Source: Sphingomonas sp. OK281
Lineage (GTDB): Bacteria; Pseudomonadota; Alphaproteobacteria; Sphingomonadales; Sphingomonadaceae
Length of the DNA: 64,000 bases
Direction of reading: 5' to 3'
NCBI RefSeq assembly: GCF_900115295.1
Contig: NZ_FOVZ01000006.1
Span: 186,001 to 250,000 of the forward strand
Below, piece by piece: positions 51,677-59,994 of the stretch. The number at the start of each line of letters is the position of its first letter. Positions within the stretch are counted from its first letter, which is position 1. Under the pieces are notes generated by a model. The model did no database searches. It saw only the letters and a list, made by a program, of their open reading frames with translations, and was not told the origin of the DNA. Both the position numbers and the translations under genes were made by a program.

Positions 51677-52744
51677 ATGCCAGCGCCAAAACCCTCACGA
51701 CTCTGGCAGCCAAAGCGACTGCTCGCGACCCCGTCCGCGCTGACCTGGGATCACGGTGCCGAGATTGCCGCCCGCGCGACCGCACTTGGCGTACCCGTCA
51801 CGACGCTGCCGAGCGACCGCCTCAAGCTCGACTTCCCCGACGACTCCCGCCGCGCCTATGCCGAAGCCAAGGCGACGCTCGCACTGGTCGTCGCGCCACC
51901 CTCGAAGCGCAAGCTCCAGCCGATCGCCCCCAGCGCGGACTGGCGGATCGACCTCGCCGAGGGCTGCCCCGCGCATTGCGGCTATTGCTACCTCGCCGGC
52001 TCGCTCAAGGGCCCGCCGATCACGCGCGTCTACGCGAACCTGCCCGAGATCCTCGCCGAACTCCCCGCGCACCTCGGCCAGGGGACCGTCACCTCGCGCT
52101 CGACCGCTCGCGCGCATGAGGGCACGACGTTCGAGGCCTCCTGCTACACCGACCCGCTCGGCATCGAGCACGTCACCGGATCGCTCTCCGCGCTAATCGC
52201 GCATTTCGGCGCATGGGAGGCGGACGTGCAGTTGCGCTTCACCACGAAGTTCGACGCAGTCGAGCCATTGCTGGCTCTAGACCATCGCGGCCGTACCCGC
52301 ATGCGCGCCTCGATCAACCCCGCTGCTTATGCGCGCTTCGAGGGTGGCACCAGCCCGGTCGCAGCCCGGCTGGTCGCGCTGCGAAGGATGGCGGACGCAG
52401 GCTACAAGATCGGCCTGACGGTCGCGCCGATCATCGCCGCCGAAGGCTGGCGCGAGGCGTATGGCGAATTGCTGGCGGAGGCGGGCAGGGTGCTCGCCGA
52501 CGTACCGGACGTGACGATTGAGCTCATCACCCACCGCTACACCCCCGGATCAAAGGCGGTGCTCGAAACCTGGTACCCCGGCTCGTCGCTCGACCTCAGC
52601 ATGGCCAACCGCACCGAGAAGCGCACCAAGTTCGGCTCGGTCAAATACGTCTACGACGCCGACACGATGCGCGCGCTCCGCAGCTTCTTCCAGGACGAGA
52701 TCGCCGCTAAGCTCCCGCAGGCCCGCATCCTCTACTGGACGTGA
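51677..52744 (+). CDS. Spore-photoproduct-lyase-like radical SAM protein
   Basis: 355 aa. The 4Fe-4S motif is CPAHCGYCYLAG (CxxxCxxC, about residues 97-104) in the SPL-like context IDLAEGCPAHC. FEASCYTDPLGIEHVT and MRASINPAAYARFEGGTSP follow, and the tail ELITHRYTPGSKAVLETWYPGSSL matches SPL-family proteins; Cys in FEASCYTD is a candidate hydrogen-atom donor. These organisms do not sporulate, so the target is probably a different UV lesion or modification. 36 nt after regA on the same strand. Confidence 0.88.
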   Translation: MPAPKPSRLWQPKRLLATPSALTWDHGAEIAARATALGVPVTTLPSDRLKLDFPDDSRRAYAEAKATLALVVAPPSKRKLQPIAPSADWRIDLAEGCPAHCGYCYLAGSLKGPPITRVYANLPEILAELPAHLGQGTVTSRSTARAHEGTTFEASCYTDPLGIEHVTGSLSALIAHFGAWEADVQLRFTTKFDAVEPLLALDHRGRTRMRASINPAAYARFEGGTSPVAARLVALRRMADAGYKIGLTVAPIIAAEGWREAYGELLAEAGRVLADVPDVTIELITHRYTPGSKAVLETWYPGSSLDLSMANRTEKRTKFGSVKYVYDADTMRALRSFFQDEIAAKLPQARILYWT

Positions 52745-52820
52745 CCGCCGCGCCAACCGGCAACGCAGCGTTGCCATTCCCAACCTTCCGATCGCCGCCA
52801 CCGCCGCCTACCTCAAGACA

Positions 52821-53615
52821 ATGACAAACACCCGCCAGCCCACGCTCTTCATCCCGCACGGTGGCGGACCCTGTTTCTTCATGGACGACCCTGCGGGGAA
52901 CTGGACCGGCATGGCCGCGTACCTCCGGTCGATCGCCGCCTCGCTACCCGAAAAGCCCAAGGCGATCCTGGTCGTCTCCGGCCACTGGGAAACGCGCGGC
53001 TTCGCCTTTTCCGGTGCCGCAACGCCGCCGCTGATCTACGATTACGGAGGCTTCCCCGCGCATACCTACGAAATCCGCTACGACGCGCCCGGCGATCCCG
53101 CCTTGGCCGCCCGCGCCGTCGACCTGCTCCGTGGCGCCGGCCTGACCGCGGCTGTCGACCCGACCCGCGGCCTCGATCACGGCGTCTTCATCCCGATGAA
53201 GGTCGCGTTCCCCCACGCTGACATTCCGGTCGTCGAGATGTCAGTCGACCGCGATCTCGACCCCGCGCTCCATGTCGCCGCCGGCCGCGCACTCGCCCCC
53301 TTACGCGACGAAGGCGTCCTGATCGTCGGCTCGGGCATGAGCTTCCACAACATGCGCGGCTACGGCGATCCCCGCTTCACCGCACCGTCCGAAGCCTTCG
53401 ACCAGTGGCTGACCGCAGCGGTCGAGGCCGAACCAACCGCCCGGGCGGAAGCGCTAGCCGGCTGGGCCGAAGCCCCCGCCGGCCGCCTCTCGCATCCCCG
53501 CGAAGAGCATCTCCTCCCGCTGATGGTCGCCGCCGGCGCCTCCGATCAGTCAGGCATGCAAGTCTACAACGAGCGCGTGCTGCAAACCGCAATCTCCAGC
53601 TACCGCTTCAATTAA
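52821..53615 (+). CDS. Class III extradiol ring-cleavage dioxygenase (DodA/YgiD-like)
   Basis: 264 aa. LigB-fold metal ligands are seen in LFIPHGGGPCFFM, SGHWETRG, LDHGVFIPM and GMSFHNMRG, with a final HPREEHLLPLMVAAGA. The group includes 4,5-DOPA extradiol dioxygenases; the natural substrate is unknown. ATG 52821 was chosen; the frame is open upstream over the end of the SPL gene in another frame. It is followed by an FMN reductase 10 nt later. Confidence 0.92.
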   Translation: MTNTRQPTLFIPHGGGPCFFMDDPAGNWTGMAAYLRSIAASLPEKPKAILVVSGHWETRGFAFSGAATPPLIYDYGGFPAHTYEIRYDAPGDPALAARAVDLLRGAGLTAAVDPTRGLDHGVFIPMKVAFPHADIPVVEMSVDRDLDPALHVAAGRALAPLRDEGVLIVGSGMSFHNMRGYGDPRFTAPSEAFDQWLTAAVEAEPTARAEALAGWAEAPAGRLSHPREEHLLPLMVAAGASDQSGMQVYNERVLQTAISSYRFN

Positions 53616-53625
53616 AGGAAACTCC

Positions 53626-54198
53626 ATGGCCCTTCCCGTCCTGCTCGCTATCTCCGGCAGCCTGCGCCGCGGCTCGTACAATACCGCGATCCTGACCACG
53701 CTTGGCGAAGCGATCACTGACAAGGCCGCGCTGACGGTCTTCGCGCTGAACGACGTGCCCCTCTACGATCAGGACGCCGACACCGACACGCCCCCCGCCG
53801 CCGTCGCAGCCTTGCGCGCGGCAATCGGCGCGGCTGACGGGATCGTCATCGCCGCCCCCGAATACAATCACGGCATCTCCGGCGTCCTGAAGAACGCGCT
53901 CGACTGGGCCTCGCGACCGCACGGCAAGGCGACGCTCACGGGCAAGCCGGTCTTCACGCTCACCTCGTCGCCCGGCGCAGTCGGCGGCGCGCGTGCGCAC
54001 GCGCAACTGAACGAGACGCTTGCCTCGATCGGCGCCCGCGTCGTGTTGCGTCCCCAGGCAGTCGTCGGCGCCGTCCACGAGAAGATCGCCGACGGTCGCC
54101 TGACCGACCAGCGGACGCTCGACTTCCTCGTCGCCGGCATAGACGACCTGCTCGCCGACATCGCGCAGCCCACCACCGCCGACCGCGAGGCCTCCTGA
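53626..54198 (+). CDS. NADPH-dependent FMN reductase
   Basis: 190 aa flavodoxin-like fold. FMN-binding loops: ISGSLRRGSYNTAIL and APEYNHGISGVLKNALDW, then TSSPGAVGGARAHAQL. It reduces FMN or quinones with NAD(P)H. AAAGGAA ribosome site. Likely in a run of three genes with the dioxygenase upstream and pirin one base downstream; a stress or aromatic-detoxification role is inference. Confidence 0.94.
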   Translation: MALPVLLAISGSLRRGSYNTAILTTLGEAITDKAALTVFALNDVPLYDQDADTDTPPAAVAALRAAIGAADGIVIAAPEYNHGISGVLKNALDWASRPHGKATLTGKPVFTLTSSPGAVGGARAHAQLNETLASIGARVVLRPQAVVGAVHEKIADGRLTDQRTLDFLVAGIDDLLADIAQPTTADREAS

Positions 54199-54199
54199 C

Positions 54200-55054
54200 A
54201 TGCGCCACGTCCTCAACCAGTATCCCGCCCAGCGCGACGACATCGCCGACCTGGTGACACGACGCCCGCTACCGGGCCCCGGCCTGCCGCAGGTCGATCC
54301 GTTCCTGTTCCTCAACCATCACGGCCCGCAGACCTATCGCCCCGGCAACAGCGGCCTCCCGTTCGGCCCGCATCCGCACCGCGGGTTCGAAACGGTCAGC
54401 TTCATCCTCAAGGGCGAGATGGCGCATCTCGACAGCGGTGGCCACGAGAGCGTCATCCGCGCCGGCGGCGTCCAGTGGATGACCGCCGGCTCGGGCCTGA
54501 TCCACGCGGAAATCTCGCCCGCATCGTTCAAGCGCACCGGTGGCCCGCTGGAGATCCTGCAACTCTGGGTCAATCTTCCCGGCCGCCTCAAGATGACCAA
54601 GCCCGCCTATACCGGCCTCCAGCGCGAGGATATCCCCGCGATCCCGGTCGAGGGCGGCATCGTGAACCTGATCTCCGGCACGTTCGCCGGACGACAGGGC
54701 CCGTTTGAATCCCTCACCGACGTCGCGATGATGACTGTCGAACTCGAAGCCGGCGCCAAGCTCGACCTGTCAGCCCCAACCGGCCGCGCGGTCTTCTTCT
54801 ACGTCGTCGCTGGCGCCCCCACCGCCAACGGCACGCCGATCAAGCCACACCACCTGGCAACGTTCGGCAACGAGGGCGACACCATCACCGTCACGACCGA
54901 AGCCCCCGCTATAATTCTCTACGGCCACGCCGACCCGATCGGCGAACCCGTCGTCTCCCACGGCCCCTTCGTCATGAACACCCGCGAAGAGATCGTCCGC
55001 GCGATCGAGGACTATAACGCAGGCCTGTTCGGCAAGCCGCCCGTCATTCGCTAG
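54200..55054 (+). CDS. Pirin-family protein
   Basis: 284 aa bicupin. The iron-binding motif is FGPHPHRGFETVSFILKGEMAHLDSGGHES (first part; His-His-Glu), then VQWMTAGSGLIHAE and the pirin C-terminal domain (AVFFYVVAGAP). Some pirins are quercetinases. Starts one base after the FMN reductase stop. Its stop is overlapped by the stop of the convergent cyclophilin gene. Confidence 0.95.
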   Translation: MRHVLNQYPAQRDDIADLVTRRPLPGPGLPQVDPFLFLNHHGPQTYRPGNSGLPFGPHPHRGFETVSFILKGEMAHLDSGGHESVIRAGGVQWMTAGSGLIHAEISPASFKRTGGPLEILQLWVNLPGRLKMTKPAYTGLQREDIPAIPVEGGIVNLISGTFAGRQGPFESLTDVAMMTVELEAGAKLDLSAPTGRAVFFYVVAGAPTANGTPIKPHHLATFGNEGDTITVTTEAPAIILYGHADPIGEPVVSHGPFVMNTREEIVRAIEDYNAGLFGKPPVIR

Positions 55055-55908
55055 GGCGCCTTGCGCACCGGGGGTAGCGCGGCACAGATGTCGGCGCCCC
55101 CGGCAGGCACGGTAAAGAACGGCCCCGCGCGGTTCTCGCGCGAGGCGATCCACGCCACGAACCGCGCATTATCCGCCGCGCGATATTCGAAACGCGGTCG
55201 TTCAGCGGCGGGCAGTTCGCTTGCGAGGCGAGCGGACACGATCGGGCTGCGCTCCCCCTCGGTCTTGTAGAACCCCAGATCCCCCGTCCCGCGCGGTAGC
55301 GACGACAGCCACTCGATCCCGTCGATCACGCGTCCGACCACCGCGATGTTCCGATCGAGCGCACGCGGCGAATGCCCGATCACGGTATACAGCTCGGCGC
55401 CGCTTCCCGTGCTCGGCGCCAGATCGCGCGCGACGCCGACCATCCCGTAGCAATGCGGTACCCACTCGGTCGCGCCATTGCCCGCGAGCGGCCACCCGTC
55501 GCGACTATACCCCGCCCATTCCGCATAAGGATCGCGCTGCGACAGCCGCGTCACCGTCGTCGACCCGGTATGCAGATATTCCGCCGGCGGGTTGGCAACG
55601 ACGCCCGCGACAAGCGGCTTCTTCTCGGTCGCATCGCCCCATTGCGCGACGTAATTGTCCTGAACGCGGTACACGCTCGTCCCCCCATCCCACCAATGCG
55701 CCCGCGCCAACTTGCGTATGTTTGCGACGTGCACCGGCGCATATCGAGGCGCCAGCCGCACCGTGAACCGGTGGCCATTGGCCAACGTGAACACCATGAG
55801 TTCGTCGTCCGGGACCGCCACCCAGTCCGCCGGCACCGGATCGGACGGGAGCGTCGCGACGGCCGGAACGGCTTGCGCAAGCATGGCGGCAAGAAGGATA
55901 TTCAACAT
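55051..55908 (-). CDS. Exported cyclophilin-type peptidyl-prolyl isomerase
   Basis: 285 aa. A signal peptide (MLNILLAAMLAQAVPAVA) is followed by a divergent cyclophilin domain: VRLAPRYAPVHVANIRKLARAHWWDGGTSVYRVQDNYVAQWGD and GHSPRALDRNIAVVGRVIDGIEWL. The usual catalytic FHR is here VYRVQ, with Arg kept. A C-terminal extension has two Cys. Periplasmic folding catalyst; activity on particular clients unknown. Confidence 0.88.
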   Translation of the reverse strand: MLNILLAAMLAQAVPAVATLPSDPVPADWVAVPDDELMVFTLANGHRFTVRLAPRYAPVHVANIRKLARAHWWDGGTSVYRVQDNYVAQWGDATEKKPLVAGVVANPPAEYLHTGSTTVTRLSQRDPYAEWAGYSRDGWPLAGNGATEWVPHCYGMVGVARDLAPSTGSGAELYTVIGHSPRALDRNIAVVGRVIDGIEWLSSLPRGTGDLGFYKTEGERSPIVSARLASELPAAERPRFEYRAADNARFVAWIASRENRAGPFFTVPAGGADICAALPPVRKAP

Positions 55909-55996
55909 CCCCGCAGACTGCCTGACCCCGCCCGCGCACGCAATCGCTTGCGCGCGCGCGAAACCCGCACTAGCAGACCCGCTTCCAGAGCAATGC

Positions 55997-56087
55997 GGAG
56001 CGGTGGCCGAGTGGTCGAAGGCGCTCGCCTGGAAAGTGAGTATACGTCAAAAGCGTATCGTGGGTTCGAATCCCACCCGCTCCGCCA
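55997..56087 (+). tRNA. tRNA-Ser (anticodon GGA)
   Basis: Acceptor GGAGCGG pairs with CCGCTCC; D arm TGGCCGAGTGGTCGAAGG; anticodon stem CTCGC/GTGAG with loop CTGGAAA (GGA at 56031-56033); long variable arm (ACGTCAAAAGCGT region) typical of serine tRNAs; T arm GTGGG-TTCGAAT-CCCAC; CCA encoded at 56085-56087. tRNA-Ser genes are frequent integration sites, and the sequence character changes immediately downstream. Confidence 0.98.
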
Positions 56088-56630
56088 TTTAGTCCCAGAT
56101 TTAGCGAACGCACGCCGACCGGCGCCCTGAAACGGCGCAGTTCGGCGCCTTTCTGCGTCTACAACGGTACGCCGGAGACGCCAGTCAGACCGCAAACGCG
56201 CGCCACGCGCCGGCCTTTCTCTGCAGTCAGGGCAGCCAGTACCGTTTCCCTGCTATTCCCTGCCGACCCGTGCGTTCGCCATTTCGTGCAATGAATGATG
56301 CATTTCTTATCGAGAAAAGCGAGCAATTTGCGTGATTTAGCGGCAGCGTTCCCTGTAGTTTCCGGCAGCGAAAATAACGTGCCTTGGCAGCGTAAGCGCT
56401 TGTCGGTTGCAACGAATGTGCATATTTCGCGCCGACGAAAGTAAAGTGGGCGGTTTACCCGACAAAAGTAAAGTATAGACTTAATCAAGATAATTAGATG
56501 CGGGGTGCGCGAGGCTATTGAAGTGAGGAAGTTTCGAGCTATCTCTTAAATCAGAAGACGAGGCCAAATGGGTGTGTGGTTGGCGTCTTCGTGGATCTTC
56601 GCGAGCCGCCTTTTTATGTGAGGTGATTGC
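56088..56630. other. Non-coding junction of the tRNA-Ser-linked island
   Basis: 543 nt with no gene. It starts directly at the tRNA 3' end and is poorer in G+C than the region to its left. It contains spaced TTCCCTG motifs (56247, 56257, 56351), short direct repeats that look like an IS end (56401-56475), and no integrase. A copy of the tRNA 3' end (an attR) was looked for to 64000 and not found. Confidence 0.6.
56411..56475. mobile_element. Possible IS21-family end remnant
   Basis: Two 16-base copies of CCGAC(G/A)AAAGTAAAGT start at 56432 and 56459, 27 bases apart, and follow a TGTCGGTTGCAACG stretch beginning at 56401. IS21-type elements have a TG-starting terminus and multiple internal end repeats of this kind. 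No istA/istB is present in the window, so this would be an isolated terminus. Assigned by resemblance only. Confidence 0.4.
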
Positions 56631-57971
56631 GTGGCGAAGATAAAATTAGAACATGGCTCTAATCGGGCATCTGCGGTCGGCGAATGGGAGCTGATGCCAT
56701 TGGCAAGGCTGACGCCTGCCGTTCGGCGGACCCGTACGCACAGTGGAAAGAAGCGGCAGATCGTTGAGGCAAGTATTCGTGAATACGGAATTCTCGATCC
56801 CATCACCATTAACAGCGCGAACATCATCATCGACGGACACCTGCGTGTCGAAGTTGCGCGGAAGCTAGGCTTCAGGGAGGTCCCGGTTATTCGCATCTCT
56901 CATCTGAGCGATGCCGAGTTGCGCGCCTATGCCATTGCAGCGAACAAGCTGCCCGGGGTGGCAAACTACGATCTCGATGCTTTGCGCATCGAGCTTGAGG
57001 AGATCCGCGCGGACGTCCCTACGATGGACCTAACGCTCACCGGCTTAACCATCGGTGAAATGGATCGTCTCGATGGGCGCTACCTTGCAGGGCGGTATGA
57101 CGATCTCGACGGTGACCTGCCCGAAATCGACGAAGAGGCGGTGACACGGCCTGGCGATCTATATGCGCTCGGAAATCACAGGATCATATGCGGCGACAGT
57201 CTGGAGCCGTCTGTCTACGCGACGCTGATGGATACGGATCGGGCGGCGTGCTGCTTCACGGATCCACCGTATAATGTGAGGATCCAGGGGCACGTAACGA
57301 GTTCGGCAAAGCATGGCGACTTTGCCATGGCGTCCGGCGAAATGACGCGCGGCGAATTCGAACGCTTTCTCGATGTCGCGCTGGTGAACGCCCGCGATCA
57401 GCTCACCGATGGCGCGATCGTGTTCGTATGCATGGATCATGCTCATCTGCTCGAGCTGCTTCGCGTCGGCGAACAGGTGTTCAGCGAGCGCCTGAACATC
57501 TGCATGTGGGACAAGGGCAGGGGCGGGATGGGATCGCTGTACCGAAGCCAGCACGAATGCGTCGCGGTGTTCAAGAATGGCTCCGCCCCGCACATCAACA
57601 ACGTCGCGCTTGGCAAGAATGGTCGCGACCGCACCAATGTCTGGTCGTTTCCCGGCATGATCGGATTTGGGAAGGCAAAGAACAAGGCACGGGCGTTACA
57701 CCCAACGGTTAAGCCGGTCGTGCTTATGGCCGAGGCGCTTCTGGATGTGACGAATATCGGCGACCGTGTGCTGGACCCGTTTGGCGGCTCGGGCAGCACG
57801 CTGATCGCCGCCGAGCGGACCGGTCGTCATGCGCGGCTGATCGAGTTCGATCCGACCTATGTGGATCGCACGATCGCGCGCTGGGAGAAGCTGACCGGCG
57901 GCAAGGCTGAACGTCTGCACCGCGAACCTGATGCAGCCACTGAAACTGCCGATCTCGAGGAGTGTGCATGA
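56631..57971 (+). CDS. ParB-domain DNA methyltransferase
   Basis: 446 aa fusion. Residues ~18-115 are a ParB/Srx-like nuclease fold (MPLARLTPAVRRTRTHS, IVEASIREYGILDPITI, IIDGHLRVEVARKLG). Residues ~170-425 are a class beta N4/N6 methyltransferase: catalytic DPPY in CCFTDPPYNVRI, then LHPTVKPVVLMAEALL and SAM-binding VLDPFGGSGSTLIAAERTGR. GTG start with GAGGTG upstream. Phages and islands often carry such proteins as anti-restriction or R-M methylases. It overlaps DUF5681 by 4 nt. Confidence 0.93.
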   Translation: MAKIKLEHGSNRASAVGEWELMPLARLTPAVRRTRTHSGKKRQIVEASIREYGILDPITINSANIIIDGHLRVEVARKLGFREVPVIRISHLSDAELRAYAIAANKLPGVANYDLDALRIELEEIRADVPTMDLTLTGLTIGEMDRLDGRYLAGRYDDLDGDLPEIDEEAVTRPGDLYALGNHRIICGDSLEPSVYATLMDTDRAACCFTDPPYNVRIQGHVTSSAKHGDFAMASGEMTRGEFERFLDVALVNARDQLTDGAIVFVCMDHAHLLELLRVGEQVFSERLNICMWDKGRGGMGSLYRSQHECVAVFKNGSAPHINNVALGKNGRDRTNVWSFPGMIGFGKAKNKARALHPTVKPVVLMAEALLDVTNIGDRVLDPFGGSGSTLIAAERTGRHARLIEFDPTYVDRTIARWEKLTGGKAERLHREPDAATETADLEECA

Positions 57972-58408
57972 TGGGACACTATGATGATCGCGATTATGCC
58001 GTCGGCAAGGGCAAGCCGCCGGCCGAGCATCAGTTCAAGAAGGGAAAATCCGGCAATCCAAGAGGACCGCGCCACAAGAAGAAGGCACGGGACGCGACGC
58101 TCGAAGTGCTCGCGCACGAAGCGGTCAACGAGATGATATCGGCTACCATCGGTGGACGCGAACTTCGACTGCCAAAGAAGCAGGCTATTGTCCTTGGTGT
58201 CGTCAACGACGCATTGACCGGAACCCCAGCACAGCGCCTCAAGGCGCTAAAGGCACTGAAGGATATTGGCGCGTTCGACAGGACCGTAGAGGATTACCGG
58301 CTTACCCCGGAGATGGAGGAAGAACGAATCATCAAGTTCGTCAATGATCTCGCTGAAGAATGCAAGCGCGACGAAGAAATGCGGCACCACTTTGCGGAAT
58401 ACAATTGA
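57968..58408 (+). CDS. DUF5681 domain protein
   Basis: 146 aa. The N-terminal GKGKPPAEHQFKKGKSGNPRGPRHKKK is the DUF5681 hallmark; the rest is helical and charged, ending KRDEEMRHHFAEYN. The family commonly precedes phage terminase genes or accompanies ParB-methyltransferases, but no terminase follows here. ATG 57968 overlaps the methyltransferase stop (ATGA). Confidence 0.88.
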   Translation: MMGHYDDRDYAVGKGKPPAEHQFKKGKSGNPRGPRHKKKARDATLEVLAHEAVNEMISATIGGRELRLPKKQAIVLGVVNDALTGTPAQRLKALKALKDIGAFDRTVEDYRLTPEMEEERIIKFVNDLAEECKRDEEMRHHFAEYN

Positions 58409-58449
58409 TGTGTGCCGTGAACTTCGATACTTCCGGAAAGTAAGAGCCA

Positions 58450-59394
58450 TTATAGTGCACGGGTTATGGTCCAGTCGACGAGCCCGGCGTTTATGGCGAG
58501 GTCGGCAACCTCGCCGCCTTGTACCAGCTCGAGGCGTCGCCTGCCTGTCGATGGCGGTACGACAAGAGTCCCGGCCGGGGAGTGACAGATCAGCATGATG
58601 CGCTCGCCGGCGTTTCGTTCGTCGAGCCGTCTGGCATAATCGTCAACCACTTGCTGGTTCGCGCTCGATTTGATCTGCACCGCCATACGCTCGCGTGTGA
58701 AAGACTGTTCGACGACAAGATCGACGTCTTTCATCGTCCCGCCCAGCGACGACATGCGAACCCAGCCGGTTCGCGCCAGCGCAAGATCGATCAGCTGCTC
58801 GAAGTCGTGCCATGTCAGCTGCTGGATGAGCGTCTGCAGATGCAGCCTGAGTTCCAGTCGCGCCGCCGCGACCGCGGCCTGGACCGGATCAGGCACGGCG
58901 TTGACGTAGCGCCGGCAGAGCGCCTCCTGCTCCTCCCTGAGGCTACAGATGGTGCGCTGGTAGCCCTGTAACTGTGACAGGCGCGTGCTCAACCGCTCGA
59001 GGTCGAGCACGCGGTCGTCTATGTCGCGGTCGCTCCAGCCGCCGTGCGTCGCCCGGTAATATGCTGCATCGGTGCCATTGCCGTCTGCGGCTACATGAAC
59101 CTCTGGGTCAGCCAGGCACCACCACATGCGGCCGCGCGCGAACGTGATCCACATTGCGTCGGGATCGCCATCGAAGAAGGCGCGTGCCTCATTGGTGTAG
59201 CCCGTCGCCGTCGACTGGATACGACCCTGCGCGATATAGGCCTGGCTCACTGCCGCCCAGTCGCCGGTGAGGCCGGCAACATGGCGGTCGTCCTCGGTGC
59301 CCCATTCGAGGCGTCCACGATCCAGCGCGCCTTCCCAACCGCCACCGGCGCCAAGCTTGATAAAGCGAATCTTCGAGGGGCTGATCTGGTCCAT
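58450..59394 (-). CDS. Mrr-like restriction endonuclease (PD-(D/E)xK fold)
   Basis: About 314 aa. The C-terminal nuclease is clear: LTWHDFEQLIDLALARTGW (Glu), GGTMKDVDLVVEQ (Asp), RMAVQIKSSANQQVVDDY (QxK), the Mrr arrangement. The N-terminal ~110 residues (IRFIKLGAGGGWEGALDRGRL ... AMWITFARGRMWWCL) form a separate domain that may read modified DNA, joined by a coiled-coil-like stretch (VLDLERLSTRLSQLQGYQRTI). Start ATG 59394 (or 59415). Divergent from the XRE gene, as in controller-regulated restriction systems. Could be type IV (modified DNA) or partner of the methylase. Confidence 0.85.
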   Translation of the reverse strand: MDQISPSKIRFIKLGAGGGWEGALDRGRLEWGTEDDRHVAGLTGDWAAVSQAYIAQGRIQSTATGYTNEARAFFDGDPDAMWITFARGRMWWCLADPEVHVAADGNGTDAAYYRATHGGWSDRDIDDRVLDLERLSTRLSQLQGYQRTICSLREEQEALCRRYVNAVPDPVQAAVAAARLELRLHLQTLIQQLTWHDFEQLIDLALARTGWVRMSSLGGTMKDVDLVVEQSFTRERMAVQIKSSANQQVVDDYARRLDERNAGERIMLICHSPAGTLVVPPSTGRRRLELVQGGEVADLAINAGLVDWTITRAL

Positions 59395-59491
59395 GTCCAC
59401 CGGGGTCGCTTGCATGCGACAGCAAGTCCACTCGAAAATGATACTCATCGTCCGTGGTGCAACAGGCAACATCGCTGTTGATGCAACGGCG

Positions 59492-59704
59492 ATGGATGTG
59501 CGCCAGCGCCTCGGACAGAACATACGCCGGCTTCGGCGCGCCAGGGGTTTGGCGCAGGAGAAGTTCGCGCTGCAGTTCGGGATCGACCGGACCTATGTCA
59601 GTGGGATCGAGCGGGGCGCGCGCAATCCGACGGTCACCATAGTTCAGCGGTTTGCCGATGCGCTCGAAGTGCCTATCGCAGAGCTGTTCGCCGAGCACGA
59701 GTGA
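59492..59704 (+). CDS. XRE-family regulator (C-protein-like)
   Basis: 70 aa, single helix-turn-helix: VRQRLGQNIRRLRRARGLAQEKFALQFG, then IDRTYVSGIERGARNPTVTIVQRFADALEV. Size and sequence are like restriction-modification controller proteins. The start was set at ATG 59492, which gives the family N-terminus; the frame extends upstream. The 97-nt divergent region 59395-59491 would hold its operators, but no clear C-box was recognised. Confidence 0.9.
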   Translation: MDVRQRLGQNIRRLRRARGLAQEKFALQFGIDRTYVSGIERGARNPTVTIVQRFADALEVPIAELFAEHE

Positions 59705-59770
59705 CGACCATCTGCCACGACGACAAAGCTGCGTCTCGACTTCGGCCGCCGGGTCGTCCTTCCTGTCGGC

Positions 59771-59962
59771 ATGGACGATTGTGAAGAGCTCGCCTCAAGG
59801 CTGCTGACCCTGGCGGGTGCCATCATGGAAGATGCCTCTGCCGTCGCCATCATCGGTGAAGGCGGTACCCCGCTTGCCGAGCGTGCTGCTGTGGTAAGCG
59901 CTGCTGCGGCTGATGCCGACCTTCTTGCCCACGCGGCAGCGATTGCGCTTCGTCGACGCTGA
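59771..59962 (+). CDS. Small hypothetical protein, 63 aa
   Basis: MDDCEELASRLLTLAGAIME followed by an Ala-rich amphipathic helix region ending ALRRR. It starts 66 nt after the XRE stop on the same strand and has no visible strong ribosome site. Low complexity and length make it uncertain; no family recognised. Confidence 0.5.
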   Translation: MDDCEELASRLLTLAGAIMEDASAVAIIGEGGTPLAERAAVVSAAAADADLLAHAAAIALRRR

Positions 59963-59994
59963 GCGTGTCGATCAAAGGTGTCGCGTAGGCTGGT

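Noticed and set aside
56159..56488. 109-codon minus-strand frame after tRNA-Ser
   Set aside because: Runs through the presumed IS end and TTCCCTG motifs, lacks a ribosome site and known domain; probably translated relic sequence.
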